Notes under the pieces: generated by a model
What the model was told of the DNA's origin: nothing
Databases searched by the model: none
The model's input: the letters and a program-made list of their open reading frames with translations, nothing else
Assembly: GCF_000425185.1 (NCBI RefSeq)
Contig: NZ_AULH01000017.1
Coordinates: forward strand, 42,810 to 106,809
Reading direction: 5' to 3'
Source of the DNA: Pleomorphomonas koreensis DSM 23070
GTDB lineage: Bacteria > Pseudomonadota > Alphaproteobacteria > Rhizobiales > Pleomorphomonadaceae
Length of the DNA stretch: 64,000 nucleotides
In this document: positions 42,882-51,583 of the stretch, in pieces
Numbering within the stretch: the stretch's first letter is position 1
Layout of the letters: every line of letters begins with the position of its first letter
Translations under genes and position numbers: made by a program

Positions 42882-43987
42882 GCAACGCCACGATGGCTTG
42901 GGCGCTCAGCCAATGGCTCGATCCCTACCAAAAGATGGTGCTGGTCGCCATCGCGGATTGCGTCAACCACACTACGGACGCCAGTTTTCCGGCACTCGAC
43001 ACAATTGCCGGCATGGCCTGCCAGAGCCGCCGCAGCGTGCAGAGGCACATTGCAGCGTTGGAGGAACTTGGCTTGCTGGTGAAAGAGTTTCGCCATGCCG
43101 AAGGCGGACGGCAGACCTCCAATCTCTATCGGATCAACATGGAAGTTCGCATCACGAAAGCGAAGGATTCCGGAGATGCCGACGAAGGGGAGGGTGTCAG
43201 TCTGTCACCCTCGGGAGGGTGTCAATCTGTCACCCTCGGGGGTGACACTGGAGTCACCCTCGGGGGTGACACTGGAGTCACCCCTATTAACCGGAAGAAT
43301 AAACCGGAAGAGGAACCTTCCCCCCTAACCCCCAAGGGGGTGAGAGAGACGCGCGCGAGCGATGACGACGAAGAAGGCTTCGGACGGTTCTTCGCCATGT
43401 GGATTGCCGCCGACCCAAAGCTGAGGTTCGACATCCGAAGCCGGGCATTCTCGGCATGGAAGGGGCTTTCGGCTTCTGAGAGGAAAACCGCCGCCGTACC
43501 CGCCACCATCGACGCCGTGGTTGCCGGTCAGCGACGGGCGAAGCGCACGACGCTGATGAACGCCGCGACGTACCTGAGGGATAAGGCTTTCGAGAGGGTG
43601 GATGCTTCGACCTCGGCGACCACTCCGACCGAGTTGGTGCCGCTATCGCCATTCGGCCGCGCCTGGTGGTGCCGGTTCTACGAGCATGCCAAGGCAGGAG
43701 GGCAAAGCCCATCCGCCAGCAAGGCCCGCTTCATGGCGCAACAGGCCGAGCGAGGGCAGGGCGTGGCCGTACCACTAGCCGAGGCGCAAGCGCTGGAAAC
43801 CGCTTCGGCGAGCTTCGTCTATGTGCTCGTCGCCTCGCCGGAGTTCGTCGCGTGGCGGGAGTGGTTCGCCGCGCGGCGCATGCGCCTTCCAACCCCATCG
43901 AGGGCGGACCGGATCTGGATGCCTTCGGTTTTGCCGCCTGAAGGCGTTGTTGCGGAGAGCGAGCGGACGGAAGGAGACGGGCGATGA
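42878..43987 (+). CDS. phage replication initiator (lambda O-like)
   Basis: A 369-aa protein. The N-terminal winged helix (about 1-95; LSQWLDPYQKMVLVAIADCV, FPALDTIAGMACQSRRSVQR, HIAALEELGLLVKEFRHAEG) is the type found in phage replication initiators. A low-complexity stretch at about 105-145 is encoded by four iterons. The C-terminal part (about 170-340) is a helical domain with WKGLSASERKTAAVPATIDA. It should bind the iterons in its own gene and recruit the host helicase and loader. It overlaps the NusG-like gene by 4 bases. Confidence 0.8.
   Translation: MSNATMAWALSQWLDPYQKMVLVAIADCVNHTTDASFPALDTIAGMACQSRRSVQRHIAALEELGLLVKEFRHAEGGRQTSNLYRINMEVRITKAKDSGDADEGEGVSLSPSGGCQSVTLGGDTGVTLGGDTGVTPINRKNKPEEEPSPLTPKGVRETRASDDDEEGFGRFFAMWIAADPKLRFDIRSRAFSAWKGLSASERKTAAVPATIDAVVAGQRRAKRTTLMNAATYLRDKAFERVDASTSATTPTELVPLSPFGRAWWCRFYEHAKAGGQSPSASKARFMAQQAERGQGVAVPLAEAQALETASASFVYVLVASPEFVAWREWFAARRMRLPTPSRADRIWMPSVLPPEGVVAESERTEGDGR
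43192..43283 (+). repeat. four iterons inside the initiator gene (candidate phage origin)
   Basis: Four repeats spaced 25, 23 and 24 bases start at 43192, 43217, 43240 and 43264. The last two contain GGGTGACACTGGAGTCACCC, itself an inverted repeat; the first two read GGGTGTCA-TCTGTCACCC with one base between. A more AT-rich stretch follows (43284-43320). This is the layout of lambda ori within gene O. Confidence 0.8.
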
Positions 43988-44583
43988 AGTCGGCGGCAGC
44001 GATTATCCCGGTGAACACCGAAACCCTTCTCAGGGCGTGCCAGTCCGACGTTTACGACTACGACTGGTATGTGATCCACACCAACCCCCGCTGTGAGGAT
44101 AGGGCGGCCAGTGGGCTGCGGGCCAGGGGCTTCATGGTCTATGCGCCGCAAGAAGTCGTGTGGAAGACGATTCGCAAGCGGAAGGGGAAGTGCTCCAAGC
44201 GCGCTCGCGTGCACCGTCCGGCATTCCCTCGCTACCTGTTCGTCGGGATGAAGGCGATGGATTGGGAGCTTATCCACCGCTGTGATGGCGTGGCCGGTAT
44301 CGTCTGCATGGACGATACGCCGGTACGGATATCATCCCACGAGATCGCCGACCTGATGGCAGCGGAGGATATGGGGTGCTTCGACTTTGCCGTGGATGCT
44401 CAACAGGTTATGGTGGGTGACCGTGTGATGCTGACGCATGGATGGTTCGATGGCTATAAGGCTACGGTGAAGCGCGTCGAGGGCAAGAGCGAGGAAACGA
44501 AGCGGGTCACTGTCGAGGTAGATCTGCTTGGCAAGGCGACGCCAACGGTGGTCCCGATTGACATGATACGCAGGTTGGCATAG
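43984..44583 (+). CDS. NusG/RfaH-like transcription elongation protein
   Basis: A 199-aa protein with an N-terminal NGN domain: DYDWYVIHTNPRCEDRAASG, then RPAFPRYLFVGM and the hallmark VAGIVCMDDTPVRI. The C-terminal KOW region (VGDRVMLTHGWFDGYKATVK) is also recognisable. Unlike bacterial NusG it carries a basic insert (KTIRKRKGKCSKRARVHRP). It ends the early operon, so it probably acts as an antitermination factor for the late genes, the role RfaH-like specialised NusG paralogs have in other systems. The start overlaps the initiator gene. Confidence 0.85.
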   Translation: MKSAAAIIPVNTETLLRACQSDVYDYDWYVIHTNPRCEDRAASGLRARGFMVYAPQEVVWKTIRKRKGKCSKRARVHRPAFPRYLFVGMKAMDWELIHRCDGVAGIVCMDDTPVRISSHEIADLMAAEDMGCFDFAVDAQQVMVGDRVMLTHGWFDGYKATVKRVEGKSEETKRVTVEVDLLGKATPTVVPIDMIRRLA

Positions 44584-44743
44584 TTCCTGCTTCCCAGGAC
44601 ACGTTGGGTGATCCGGTCGAGTGTTATCTTCGGATTTCGACTCCTGGCCCAACTCCAGCCGACGGGACTTCCGTTTTCGGCATAATGGTTTTCTATGGCG
44701 GCGCTCTCCGGAAACGGTGGGCGCCTTTTCGTTGGAGTAGCGC

Positions 44744-45112
44744 TTGCCGACCATGCCGCCGCTGTTCCGTCCGTCCGGCTCGCGAACCAAGGCAGAGCGG
44801 GATCGTGAGGCAGATCAGCGGCGCGGTTCGGCGCGCGAGCGCGGCTACACCACCAGGTGGGACAAGGCACGCAAGGGCTACCTGCTGGCCCATCCGCTGT
44901 GCGGCTACTGCGAGGCAGAGGGCAGGGTGACGCCGGCCACGCTCGTCGATCATCTCTATCCGCAACAGACCTATCCCGCCACCTTCTGGGAAACGGACTG
45001 GTGGGTTCCCTGCTGCAAGCCCTGCCACGATGGGCCGAAGCAGCGGGCCGAGCACGAAGGCAAGCCCGCCCTCGATGCCCTCGCCAAGCGCCTCGGCCGC
45101 CCGGTCATGTGA
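44744..45112 (+). CDS. HNH endonuclease
   Basis: A 122-aa HNH nuclease (LCGYCEAEGRVTPATLVDHL then VPCCKPCHDGPK), with two CxxC zinc pairs framing the catalytic VDH. Nucleases of this kind beside terminase genes take part in cutting concatemers at cos in HK97-like phages. The TTG at 44744 is preferred over the ATG at 44753 because GGAG is 7 bases ahead; both give MPPLFRP. It begins the packaging region. Confidence 0.85.
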   Translation: MPTMPPLFRPSGSRTKAERDREADQRRGSARERGYTTRWDKARKGYLLAHPLCGYCEAEGRVTPATLVDHLYPQQTYPATFWETDWWVPCCKPCHDGPKQRAEHEGKPALDALAKRLGRPVM

Positions 45113-45251
45113 AACATGTGTTTCACGCGACATGAGCGGGCAGGCAGGGGGGGGGTATCAAAAGTCCGCCCCCCTTGCCGTCCGGACCGGTGGGTCAGTC
45201 ACGAGTTTTTGGGCGCAAAATTCTCAGGATTTTTTTGTTGGGTGGTGAGCG
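45109..45251. promoter_or_regulatory. gap before terS with unusual inverted repeats (cos candidate)
   Basis: It contains GTGAAACA-TG-TGTTTCAC (45109-45126, overlapping the HNH stop), a nine-G run at 45147-45155, and a CCCCCC run near 45168-45174 that could pair with it. In HK97-type phages the cohesive-end site usually lies at this place. The function is inferred from position only. Confidence 0.4.
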
Positions 45252-45863
45252 ATGGGGCGGCGGAAACAACCGGCTGGATTGCAGGAGGCGATGGGCAATC
45301 CCGGTCGCCGCAAAGCAACCGCGCCGACTGCCTCGCCGAAGCGGGCGCCAAAGGTGCAAGATGCCGGCGTGCCGTATGTGCTCAAAGGCCGGGAGTTCAC
45401 GGACGCCCGCAAGGTGTGGGAGCGGATCGCGCCGGATCTGATCCGATCGAACATCATGGCGCCGACCGACTTCGAGGCCTTCGGCCGCTACTGCGTTCAC
45501 GTCGCCGACTGGGCCGAGCTGTCGAAGACGATCAAGCGCGAGGGTCGAACCCAAACGGTGAAGACGACATCCGGCGACGAAATGGTGCGCATGCACCCGG
45601 CCGTGAAAGCCCGTGAGCTCGCTGAAAAGCGGATGATCGATCTCGAAGACCGCTTCGGCCTCAACCCGCGCTACCGCATGGCGATCATGCGCGACATGAA
45701 CGCGCTGCCGAGCTTCGGCGGCCTTTTCGATCGAACGGACAAGCCCGACAAACCGGACCAGACAGCCGAACCGGCCGAGCCGGTGGCGCCTACGGAGATC
45801 GATGACGACGACGATATCATCGGCTTCGGTCGATCGGCAGGAGGAACGGGACTGCCCAACTGA
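45252..45863 (+). CDS. terminase small subunit (P27 family)
   Basis: A 203-aa protein. The basic start GRRKQPAGLQEAMGNPGRRK and the middle REFTDARKVWERIAPDLIRS then MAPTDFEAFGRYCVHVADWA fit phage terminase small subunits of the P27 type, which bind the packaging site and dock the large subunit. The C-terminus ends in a Pro/Asp-rich linker. The large-subunit frame overlaps it by 62 bases. Confidence 0.88.
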   Translation: MGRRKQPAGLQEAMGNPGRRKATAPTASPKRAPKVQDAGVPYVLKGREFTDARKVWERIAPDLIRSNIMAPTDFEAFGRYCVHVADWAELSKTIKREGRTQTVKTTSGDEMVRMHPAVKARELAEKRMIDLEDRFGLNPRYRMAIMRDMNALPSFGGLFDRTDKPDKPDQTAEPAEPVAPTEIDDDDDIIGFGRSAGGTGLPN

Positions 45864-47508
45864 TCGCCCGCAATGGGTGATCGATGCGGTCGCGGCCGGC
45901 TTCGATTTCGTTGGCTTTGAGTGGGACAAGTCGGTGGCGGTCGAAGGTGCCTGGTTCGATGCGGCACTCGCCGAGCGCATCATCGGCATGTGGCCGAAAT
46001 GGTTCGTCTTCACGGTCGGCCGCTGGGGCGGCAAGCCGTTCGCGCTTTCAATATGGCAGGCGGCAACTGTTCGCCTGCTCGTCGGATGGAAGCTCCAGGA
46101 CGGAACGCGGCTTTACCGGACGCTCTGGCTGTGGATCGCCAGAAAGAACGGCAAGACTGAGTTCCTAGCGGCTCTGGCCATCCTGTTCTGGTTGATCGAC
46201 GGGGAATTCGGCGGCGAGGGTTATGCCTTCGCATCGAGTGAAGACCAGGCGCGCATCGTTTTTGAGAAGATGACGCGCATGGTGCAGATGTCGAAGGTGC
46301 TGCGCCGCAAGGTGCAAACGCTGGCCGGCTCGTTGTTCTGCGCCGAGCTGCTCGCCAAGTTCCTGCCGCTGACCGGCAAGGCCGAAGGAAAGCACGGCCT
46401 TAACGCCTCGGTGCTGTGCGGTGACGAGGTGCATGAATGGCGCGACGGTGCGCTGTTCTCGACGCTGACCGGCTCCATGTCGGGCCGCGATCAGCCGATG
46501 ACACTTCTGGCGTCGACTGCAGGCCTGAAGGGCAACTTCGGCGAGGAACTGTTTGGGGAGTGCCTGCGCAAACAGGCGGGCGAAATATCGGCGACCGACG
46601 AACTGGTTGTCGTGTTCGCGGCGGGGCCGGACGACGATCCGGCAAGTGAAACAACCTGGCGAAAGGCGAGCCCGAACCTCGGCGTATCGCCGACGCTGCG
46701 TTTCGTCCGCGATCTCTGGACCAAGAGCCGGGGAAACCCGCGCCTCGAGGCGGACTTCCGGCGCTACTACCTCAACCAGTGGGTCGGCGTCGCCGCGCAC
46801 TGGATACCGCTCGACAAATGGGACTCCGGTGCGCCGGACAAGAAACGGTGGCTGCGCATCGCCGAGGAAATGCGCGGCCGGAAATGTTTCGGCGCGCTCG
46901 ACTTGTCGTCGACCAGCGATCTAACCGCGTGGGTGTTGCTCTTCCCACCCGAAGGCGACGAGACGCGGTGGACGATCCTACCGCGCCTATGGGTGCCGGC
47001 GGCGTCAATCGAGAAACGGTCGCGCGACGACAGGGTGCCCTACGACCGATGGGTTACCGTCGGCGCGATCATGCAGACGGACGGAAACACCATCGACTAC
47101 CCGACGATCCGCGCTCAGGTGATCGCCGACGCCGAGGTCTACGACATTCAGGGCCTCGCCGTCGACCGGCTGTTTCAGGGGCATGAAACAGGCGTGATTC
47201 TTCTCGATGCGGGACTGCCGGTGCAGTTCTTCGGGCAGGGCTACTACTCGATGTCTCAGCCGTCGAAGGACTTCGAGGCGATGGCGCTTTCGGGACTCTA
47301 CGACGCGGGCGGGCATCCGGTGATGCGCTGGGCGGTCGGCAACGTGCGCTATGCGCAGGACGACGCCGGCAACATCAAGCCGAGCAAGCGCAAGTCGGCC
47401 GAGAAAATCGACCCTGTCGTTTCGCTGATCATGGCGACGGGGCTGGCAAAAGCAGGGGGTGAAGGTGGCTCTTTGGACGACTTCCTGCGCAACCCGATCA
47501 TGGCGTGA
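45802..47508 (+). CDS. terminase large subunit (HK97-type)
   Basis: A 568-aa packaging ATPase-nuclease. The ATPase domain has a deviant Walker A, WIARKNGKTEFLAAL near residue 112, Walker B VLCGDEVHEW near 207, and motif III STAGLKGNFGEEL. The nuclease half has ALDLSSTSDLTAW and GLAVDRLFQGHETG with the metal-binding aspartates. It cuts concatemeric DNA and drives it into proheads. The start overlaps terS by 62 bases in another frame, suggesting coupled synthesis. Confidence 0.95.
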   Translation: MTTTISSASVDRQEERDCPTDRPQWVIDAVAAGFDFVGFEWDKSVAVEGAWFDAALAERIIGMWPKWFVFTVGRWGGKPFALSIWQAATVRLLVGWKLQDGTRLYRTLWLWIARKNGKTEFLAALAILFWLIDGEFGGEGYAFASSEDQARIVFEKMTRMVQMSKVLRRKVQTLAGSLFCAELLAKFLPLTGKAEGKHGLNASVLCGDEVHEWRDGALFSTLTGSMSGRDQPMTLLASTAGLKGNFGEELFGECLRKQAGEISATDELVVVFAAGPDDDPASETTWRKASPNLGVSPTLRFVRDLWTKSRGNPRLEADFRRYYLNQWVGVAAHWIPLDKWDSGAPDKKRWLRIAEEMRGRKCFGALDLSSTSDLTAWVLLFPPEGDETRWTILPRLWVPAASIEKRSRDDRVPYDRWVTVGAIMQTDGNTIDYPTIRAQVIADAEVYDIQGLAVDRLFQGHETGVILLDAGLPVQFFGQGYYSMSQPSKDFEAMALSGLYDAGGHPVMRWAVGNVRYAQDDAGNIKPSKRKSAEKIDPVVSLIMATGLAKAGGEGGSLDDFLRNPIMA

Positions 47509-47514
47509 GGCGAC

Positions 47515-48795
47515 GTGAGCGACTTGAACCAGCGCCTGCCGTGGCGTGTCCGCATCAAGCAGGTGATACAGGCGACGCGAGGCATCAATATCGCCGACCC
47601 TAACCTGTCGAAGATGATGGCTGCGGCATATCAAACGGCGTCGGGCAAGTCAGTGACGCCGGATTCGGCCATGCAGCTGTCGACGGTGTGGGCGTGTATT
47701 CGCCTAATTGCCGAGACAGCGGCCACGTTGCCGCTCATCACCTACCGGCGCGGGGCGAACAATGCCAGGTCGGCGGCGACCGACCATCCGCTCTATGCGC
47801 TGCTGCACGACTCGCCGAGCGCTGATTATACGGCCGTCGAATTCTGGGAATTCGTGCTGGTCTGCCTCGGCCTTTGGGGCAACGCCTACGCCGAGAAAGA
47901 ATTTATCGGCAAGCGCCTGGTGGCTTTGACGCCCCTGCGCTGTGATTTGATGAACGTCGAGCGGAACCGTGACGGCGAGCGCATCTACCGTTACTCTGAC
48001 CCCCGTGGTCAGCGAGTGCTGCGCGAAAACGAAGTGTTTCACGTGCGCGGTTTTGGTACCGGAGGGCTCGTGGGGCTGTCTCCGATATCGTTCGCCCGGC
48101 AGTCGATGGGCACGGCGACGGCGGCCGAGGAGCACGCCGGCAAGATGTTCGCGAACGGGTTCCGTCCGTCGCTCATCTTGAAGATGTCGCAGATCCTTAC
48201 CGCGCCGCAGCGCAAGGATTTGCGCGAGAACATCATCGAACCGCTGTCGGGCAGCATGAACGCCGGCGGCGTGTTCCTGGCCGAAGCCGGCATGGATCCG
48301 GTGCCGGTTGGCATGAACCCCGATGACGCGCAGTTCCTTGAAACGCGTCAGTTCCACGTCGAAGAACTGTGCCGCTGGTTCCGGGTGCCGCCGTTCATGA
48401 TCGGCCATACCCAGAAGTCGACCAGCTGGGGCACCGGCCTCGAGCAGCAGATGATCGGTTTTTTGACCTTCTCGCTGCGCCCATACCTCAAGCGTGTCGA
48501 GCAGGCGATCAGCCGCTCGCTTATTCCGCCTGCCGAGCGCGGAGGCATCTTTGCGGAATTCAGTGTCGAAGGACTGCTGCGCACCGACAGCGCAGCGCGC
48601 GCCACGTTCTATCAGATCATGGTTTCTAACGGCATCTACACCCGAAACGAGGTGCGCGCCTTCGAAAACATGCCGCCGCTGCCGGGTGGCGATGCGCTGA
48701 CAGTACAGGCCCAAAACGTGCCGATCGGGCAGCAAACCACGACCAGCCAAAACGGCGGGCTGCCGCTCGACGACAATCAGGATGGCGCACCATGA
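47515..48795 (+). CDS. portal protein (HK97 family)
   Basis: A 426-aa protein that forms the dodecameric portal ring. Family motifs are LSTVWACIRLIAETAATLPL, HPLYALLHDSPSADYTAVEF, GNAYAEKEFIGKRLVALTPL and RWFRVPPFMIGHTQKSTSWG. The start is a GTG with GAGG just ahead. It lies 6 bases after terL and overlaps the protease gene by 4 bases. Confidence 0.94.
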   Translation: MSDLNQRLPWRVRIKQVIQATRGINIADPNLSKMMAAAYQTASGKSVTPDSAMQLSTVWACIRLIAETAATLPLITYRRGANNARSAATDHPLYALLHDSPSADYTAVEFWEFVLVCLGLWGNAYAEKEFIGKRLVALTPLRCDLMNVERNRDGERIYRYSDPRGQRVLRENEVFHVRGFGTGGLVGLSPISFARQSMGTATAAEEHAGKMFANGFRPSLILKMSQILTAPQRKDLRENIIEPLSGSMNAGGVFLAEAGMDPVPVGMNPDDAQFLETRQFHVEELCRWFRVPPFMIGHTQKSTSWGTGLEQQMIGFLTFSLRPYLKRVEQAISRSLIPPAERGGIFAEFSVEGLLRTDSAARATFYQIMVSNGIYTRNEVRAFENMPPLPGGDALTVQAQNVPIGQQTTTSQNGGLPLDDNQDGAP

Positions 48796-49523
48796 AGATC
48801 AAGGCACCCAGCGCGTTCGCCACCAAGGGCTTCGCCCTAGAGGTGAAGGACATTTCGGCCGAAGGCGTCATCGAAGGCTATGGCAGCACGTTCGGCGGCG
48901 AACCAGACTCTTATGGCGACATCATCACGCGCGGCGCTTTCGCCGCGTCGCTGGCTAGGCACAAGGCCGCCGGCACGATGCCGCTAATGTTCTTCGGCCA
49001 TCGCCATGATGATTTCGCCATCGGTGACTGGACCGACATGGCGGAGGACCGCAAGGGGCTGTTCGTTCGTGGGCAGTTGGATCTCGAAGACCCAGCCGGC
49101 CTCAGAGCCTATCGCAGCGCCAAGGCAAAACGGCTGCGCGGGCTGTCGATCGGCTACGAGACGATCAAAAGTCACCCGGATGAAAAGCGCCGCGGCGTGA
49201 CGCATCTGGACGAAATCGACCTGTGGGAAGTGAGCCCCGTCAATTTCGCGGCCAACAGCCGGGCGGGGATCGAGGGCGTGAAAACGGCCTTCAGCGGTCG
49301 GCTCGAAGAGTTTGCGCGGCGCCTGCGCGATGGCGAGCCACTTCCCGTCAAAGAATTCGAGGACATCCTGCGCGAGGCAGGTGTTCCGAAAGCGATGGCC
49401 GTTCAGATCGCCTCTGTCGGCTACGCAAAAGCCATTCGGAGCGAGTCCGAGGGCAAGGCGAACGAACAGGCTGACGAAGGCATCCGCGCGTTGCGCGAGG
49501 CGCTTGCCAGCTTCCAAAGCTAA
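48792..49523 (+). CDS. prohead protease (S78 family)
   Basis: A 243-aa maturation protease. Seen are GVIEGYGSTFGGEPDSYGDI, the catalytic His in MFFGHRHDDFAIG, the Ser region RGLSIGYETI, and LWEVSPVNFAANSRA. It processes the delta domain of the capsid protein that follows. The C-terminal tail (about 175-243) is longer than in HK97 gp4 and may act as a scaffold. It starts inside the portal stop (ATGA). Confidence 0.92.
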   Translation: MKIKAPSAFATKGFALEVKDISAEGVIEGYGSTFGGEPDSYGDIITRGAFAASLARHKAAGTMPLMFFGHRHDDFAIGDWTDMAEDRKGLFVRGQLDLEDPAGLRAYRSAKAKRLRGLSIGYETIKSHPDEKRRGVTHLDEIDLWEVSPVNFAANSRAGIEGVKTAFSGRLEEFARRLRDGEPLPVKEFEDILREAGVPKAMAVQIASVGYAKAIRSESEGKANEQADEGIRALREALASFQS

Positions 49524-49540
49524 CCCAAGGAAACCCCAAA

Positions 49541-50857
49541 ATGAAAACCTCCTATCATGGGCTGGCGGCTGCCGCCGGCTCCGTGGCCTTTCTTGCCTGC
49601 GGCATTCCCGGCCTGCGTTCGGGCCGCATCGTCTTCGAGCCGGAAGGCAAGAGCGGCGGCGAAGCCGAGTTGACCAAGCTCGCCCTAGAGCTGAAAAAGG
49701 CCGCCGACGACGTCAAGAAGTCGGCCGAGACCACCGAGACCGAGATGAAGCGTCTCGGCAAGGTCACCGATGAAACCAAGAAGACCGCCGACGAAGCGCT
49801 GATCAAGCACAACGAGATTTCGGCCCGCCTGACCGAGATCGAACAGAAGCTGGTTCGGCGCGGCGAGGAACCGGGCAAGGCGAAGACGATCGGCCAGCAG
49901 GTCACCGAGCACGAGGATTACAAGGCCATGGTCAAGGCCGGCGGCAAGGGTCGCATCAGCATTCCGGTGAAAGCGATCATCTCGGCGCTGACCACCGACG
50001 CCGACGGCTCTGCCGGCGATCTGATCGTGCCTCAACGGCTGCCCGGCATCATCGCCCCGCCGCCCCGCCGCATGACGATCCGCGATCTGCTGACGCCCGG
50101 GCGGACTGCTTCGAACGCCTTGCAGTACGTCAAGGAAACGGGCTTCACCAACAATGCCGCCACCGTGTCGGAAACGTTGGGTGCCAGCAAGCCGCAGAGC
50201 GATATCAAGTTCGACATCGTCACGACGGCGGTGACCACCATCGCCCATTGGGTGTTGGCGACCAAGCAGATCCTCGACGACGTGCCGCAGTTGCAGAGCT
50301 ACATCGACGGTCGCCTGCGCTACGGCCTGATGTACGTCGAGGAGAACCAGCTTCTCAATGGCAGCGGCACCGGTACCGATCTCAACGGCATCTACACGCA
50401 GGCCTCGGCCTACTCGGCGCCAATCGTTCCTTCGGCAGCGGGGAATATGACCAAGATCGACGTGATCCGACTTGCCATCCTGCAGGCGTTCCTCGCCGAA
50501 TATCCCGCCAACGGCATCGCCATGCATCCGGCCGACTGGGCGGACATCGAGCTGACCAAAACCGACGACGGCGCGTACCTGTTCGCCAATCCGCAGGGCG
50601 GTTCGGAGCCGCGCCTGTGGCGTCTGCCTGTAGTGGAAACCCCCGCCATGACGGTCGACAAATTCCTGGTCGGTGCCTTCCAGCTCGGCGCGCAGATCTT
50701 CGACCGCGAAGACGCCAACGTCGAAATCTCGACCGAGGATAGCGACAACTTCCGAAAGAACCTGGTGACGATCCGTGCCGAGGAGCGCGCGGCCCTGGCC
50801 GTCTATCGACCGGAAGCCTTCGTCAAGGGCGACTTCTCGGACGCGCTGGCGGCCTGA
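49541..50857 (+). CDS. major capsid protein (HK97 fold)
   Basis: A 438-aa precursor. Residues about 30-110 form a coiled coil (the delta domain; ELTKLALELKKAADDVKKSA), normally removed by the protease. The HK97 core starts near GGKGRISIPVKAIISALT, with E-loop and A-domain parts in LIVPQRLPGIIAPPPRRMTI, YVEENQLLNGSGTGTDLNGI and FDREDANVEISTEDSDNFRK. The start is preceded by AAGGAAACC. The first 30 residues are hydrophobic and look like an extension. Confidence 0.95.
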   Translation: MKTSYHGLAAAAGSVAFLACGIPGLRSGRIVFEPEGKSGGEAELTKLALELKKAADDVKKSAETTETEMKRLGKVTDETKKTADEALIKHNEISARLTEIEQKLVRRGEEPGKAKTIGQQVTEHEDYKAMVKAGGKGRISIPVKAIISALTTDADGSAGDLIVPQRLPGIIAPPPRRMTIRDLLTPGRTASNALQYVKETGFTNNAATVSETLGASKPQSDIKFDIVTTAVTTIAHWVLATKQILDDVPQLQSYIDGRLRYGLMYVEENQLLNGSGTGTDLNGIYTQASAYSAPIVPSAAGNMTKIDVIRLAILQAFLAEYPANGIAMHPADWADIELTKTDDGAYLFANPQGGSEPRLWRLPVVETPAMTVDKFLVGAFQLGAQIFDREDANVEISTEDSDNFRKNLVTIRAEERAALAVYRPEAFVKGDFSDALAA

Positions 50858-50928
50858 CCGCCGGCTCGGCTGATCATGTGGGGCGGAGCAATCCGCCCCA
50901 TTCATGAGCCGAGACAATGGAGACGATC

Positions 50929-51141
50929 ATGAAACTCAAAGCGCTCGACCAGATCCATATCAGCGCCGTGAAGGCTGACAGCCTGCGGCCCAACGAAGAG
51001 TTCGAGGTATCCGACAGCCTCGGCGCCGAGCTGCTCAAGAAGCACCCCGGCGCGCTTGAAGACCTTGGCGGCATTGCCGAGAAGGCCGAAAAGGCGCCGA
51101 AGAACAAGGCCGCGCCCAAGCCGACAAACAAATCCGCCTGA
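50929..51141 (+). CDS. small phage protein after the capsid gene
   Basis: A 70-aa protein (MKLKALDQIHISAVKADSLR, then LGAELLKKHPGALEDLGG and a Lys/Ala/Pro-rich tail). Position and features resemble the small head proteins of HK97-like phages. The ATG at 50929 follows GGAG by 7 bases. Confidence 0.6.
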   Translation: MKLKALDQIHISAVKADSLRPNEEFEVSDSLGAELLKKHPGALEDLGGIAEKAEKAPKNKAAPKPTNKSA

Positions 51142-51208
51142 CGGCGGACCGAGGGGCCAAGGCCCCGCCCCAGGCGCTGCGGCGCCGCACCCTCAAGAGG
51201 ACATCATC

Positions 51209-51577
51209 ATGAGGCGCTACAAGGTAACGGCCACCACGGCGGCCGATGGCACGGTCACGGTCTATACGCCGCGCGTGTCTGGCAAGATCCATTCCGTCCA
51301 CTACGTCAAGACCGACTTCGCCGACGGCGTCGACTTCACGGTGACCGCCGAGGCGACCGGCGAAAACATCTGGACGGAATCCAACGTCAACGCTTCGGCC
51401 GTGCGCTATCCCCGCGCCCCGACGCATTCGCAGGCCGGCGTGGCGGCGCTGTTCGCTGCCGGCGGTACCGCCGTGCAGGAGCGGGTGGCCGTGGCGAACG
51501 ATCGCGTCAAGATCGCCATTGCCCAGGGCGGCAACGCCAAGAGCGGCACCTTCCACGTCCTCGTGGATGAGGACTGA
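51209..51577 (+). CDS. phage head-region structural protein
   Basis: A 122-aa beta-rich protein (MRRYKVTATTAADGTVTVYT, SVHYVKTDFADGVDFTVTAE, RVKIAIAQGGNAKSGTFHVL). The fold suggests a small structural protein, possibly capsid decoration. A GAGGA ribosome binding site precedes the ATG. Its role is inferred from position between capsid and connector. Confidence 0.6.
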   Translation: MRRYKVTATTAADGTVTVYTPRVSGKIHSVHYVKTDFADGVDFTVTAEATGENIWTESNVNASAVRYPRAPTHSQAGVAALFAAGGTAVQERVAVANDRVKIAIAQGGNAKSGTFHVLVDED

Positions 51578-51583
51578 TCGACC

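Noticed and set aside
43192..43283. CRISPR array
   Set aside because: There are only four repeats of about 20 bp spaced 23-25 bp with no variable spacers, inside a coding gene; iterons explain them better. No CRISPR array was seen elsewhere in the window.
45109..45126. parS-like site for ParB
   Set aside because: The half-sites are in reversed order (GTGAAACA then TGTTTCAC), not the parS arrangement, and no ParA/ParB pair is near.
49685..50917. 410-codon minus-strand frame over the capsid gene
   Set aside because: Antisense shadow; the capsid protein on the plus strand has clear HK97 features.
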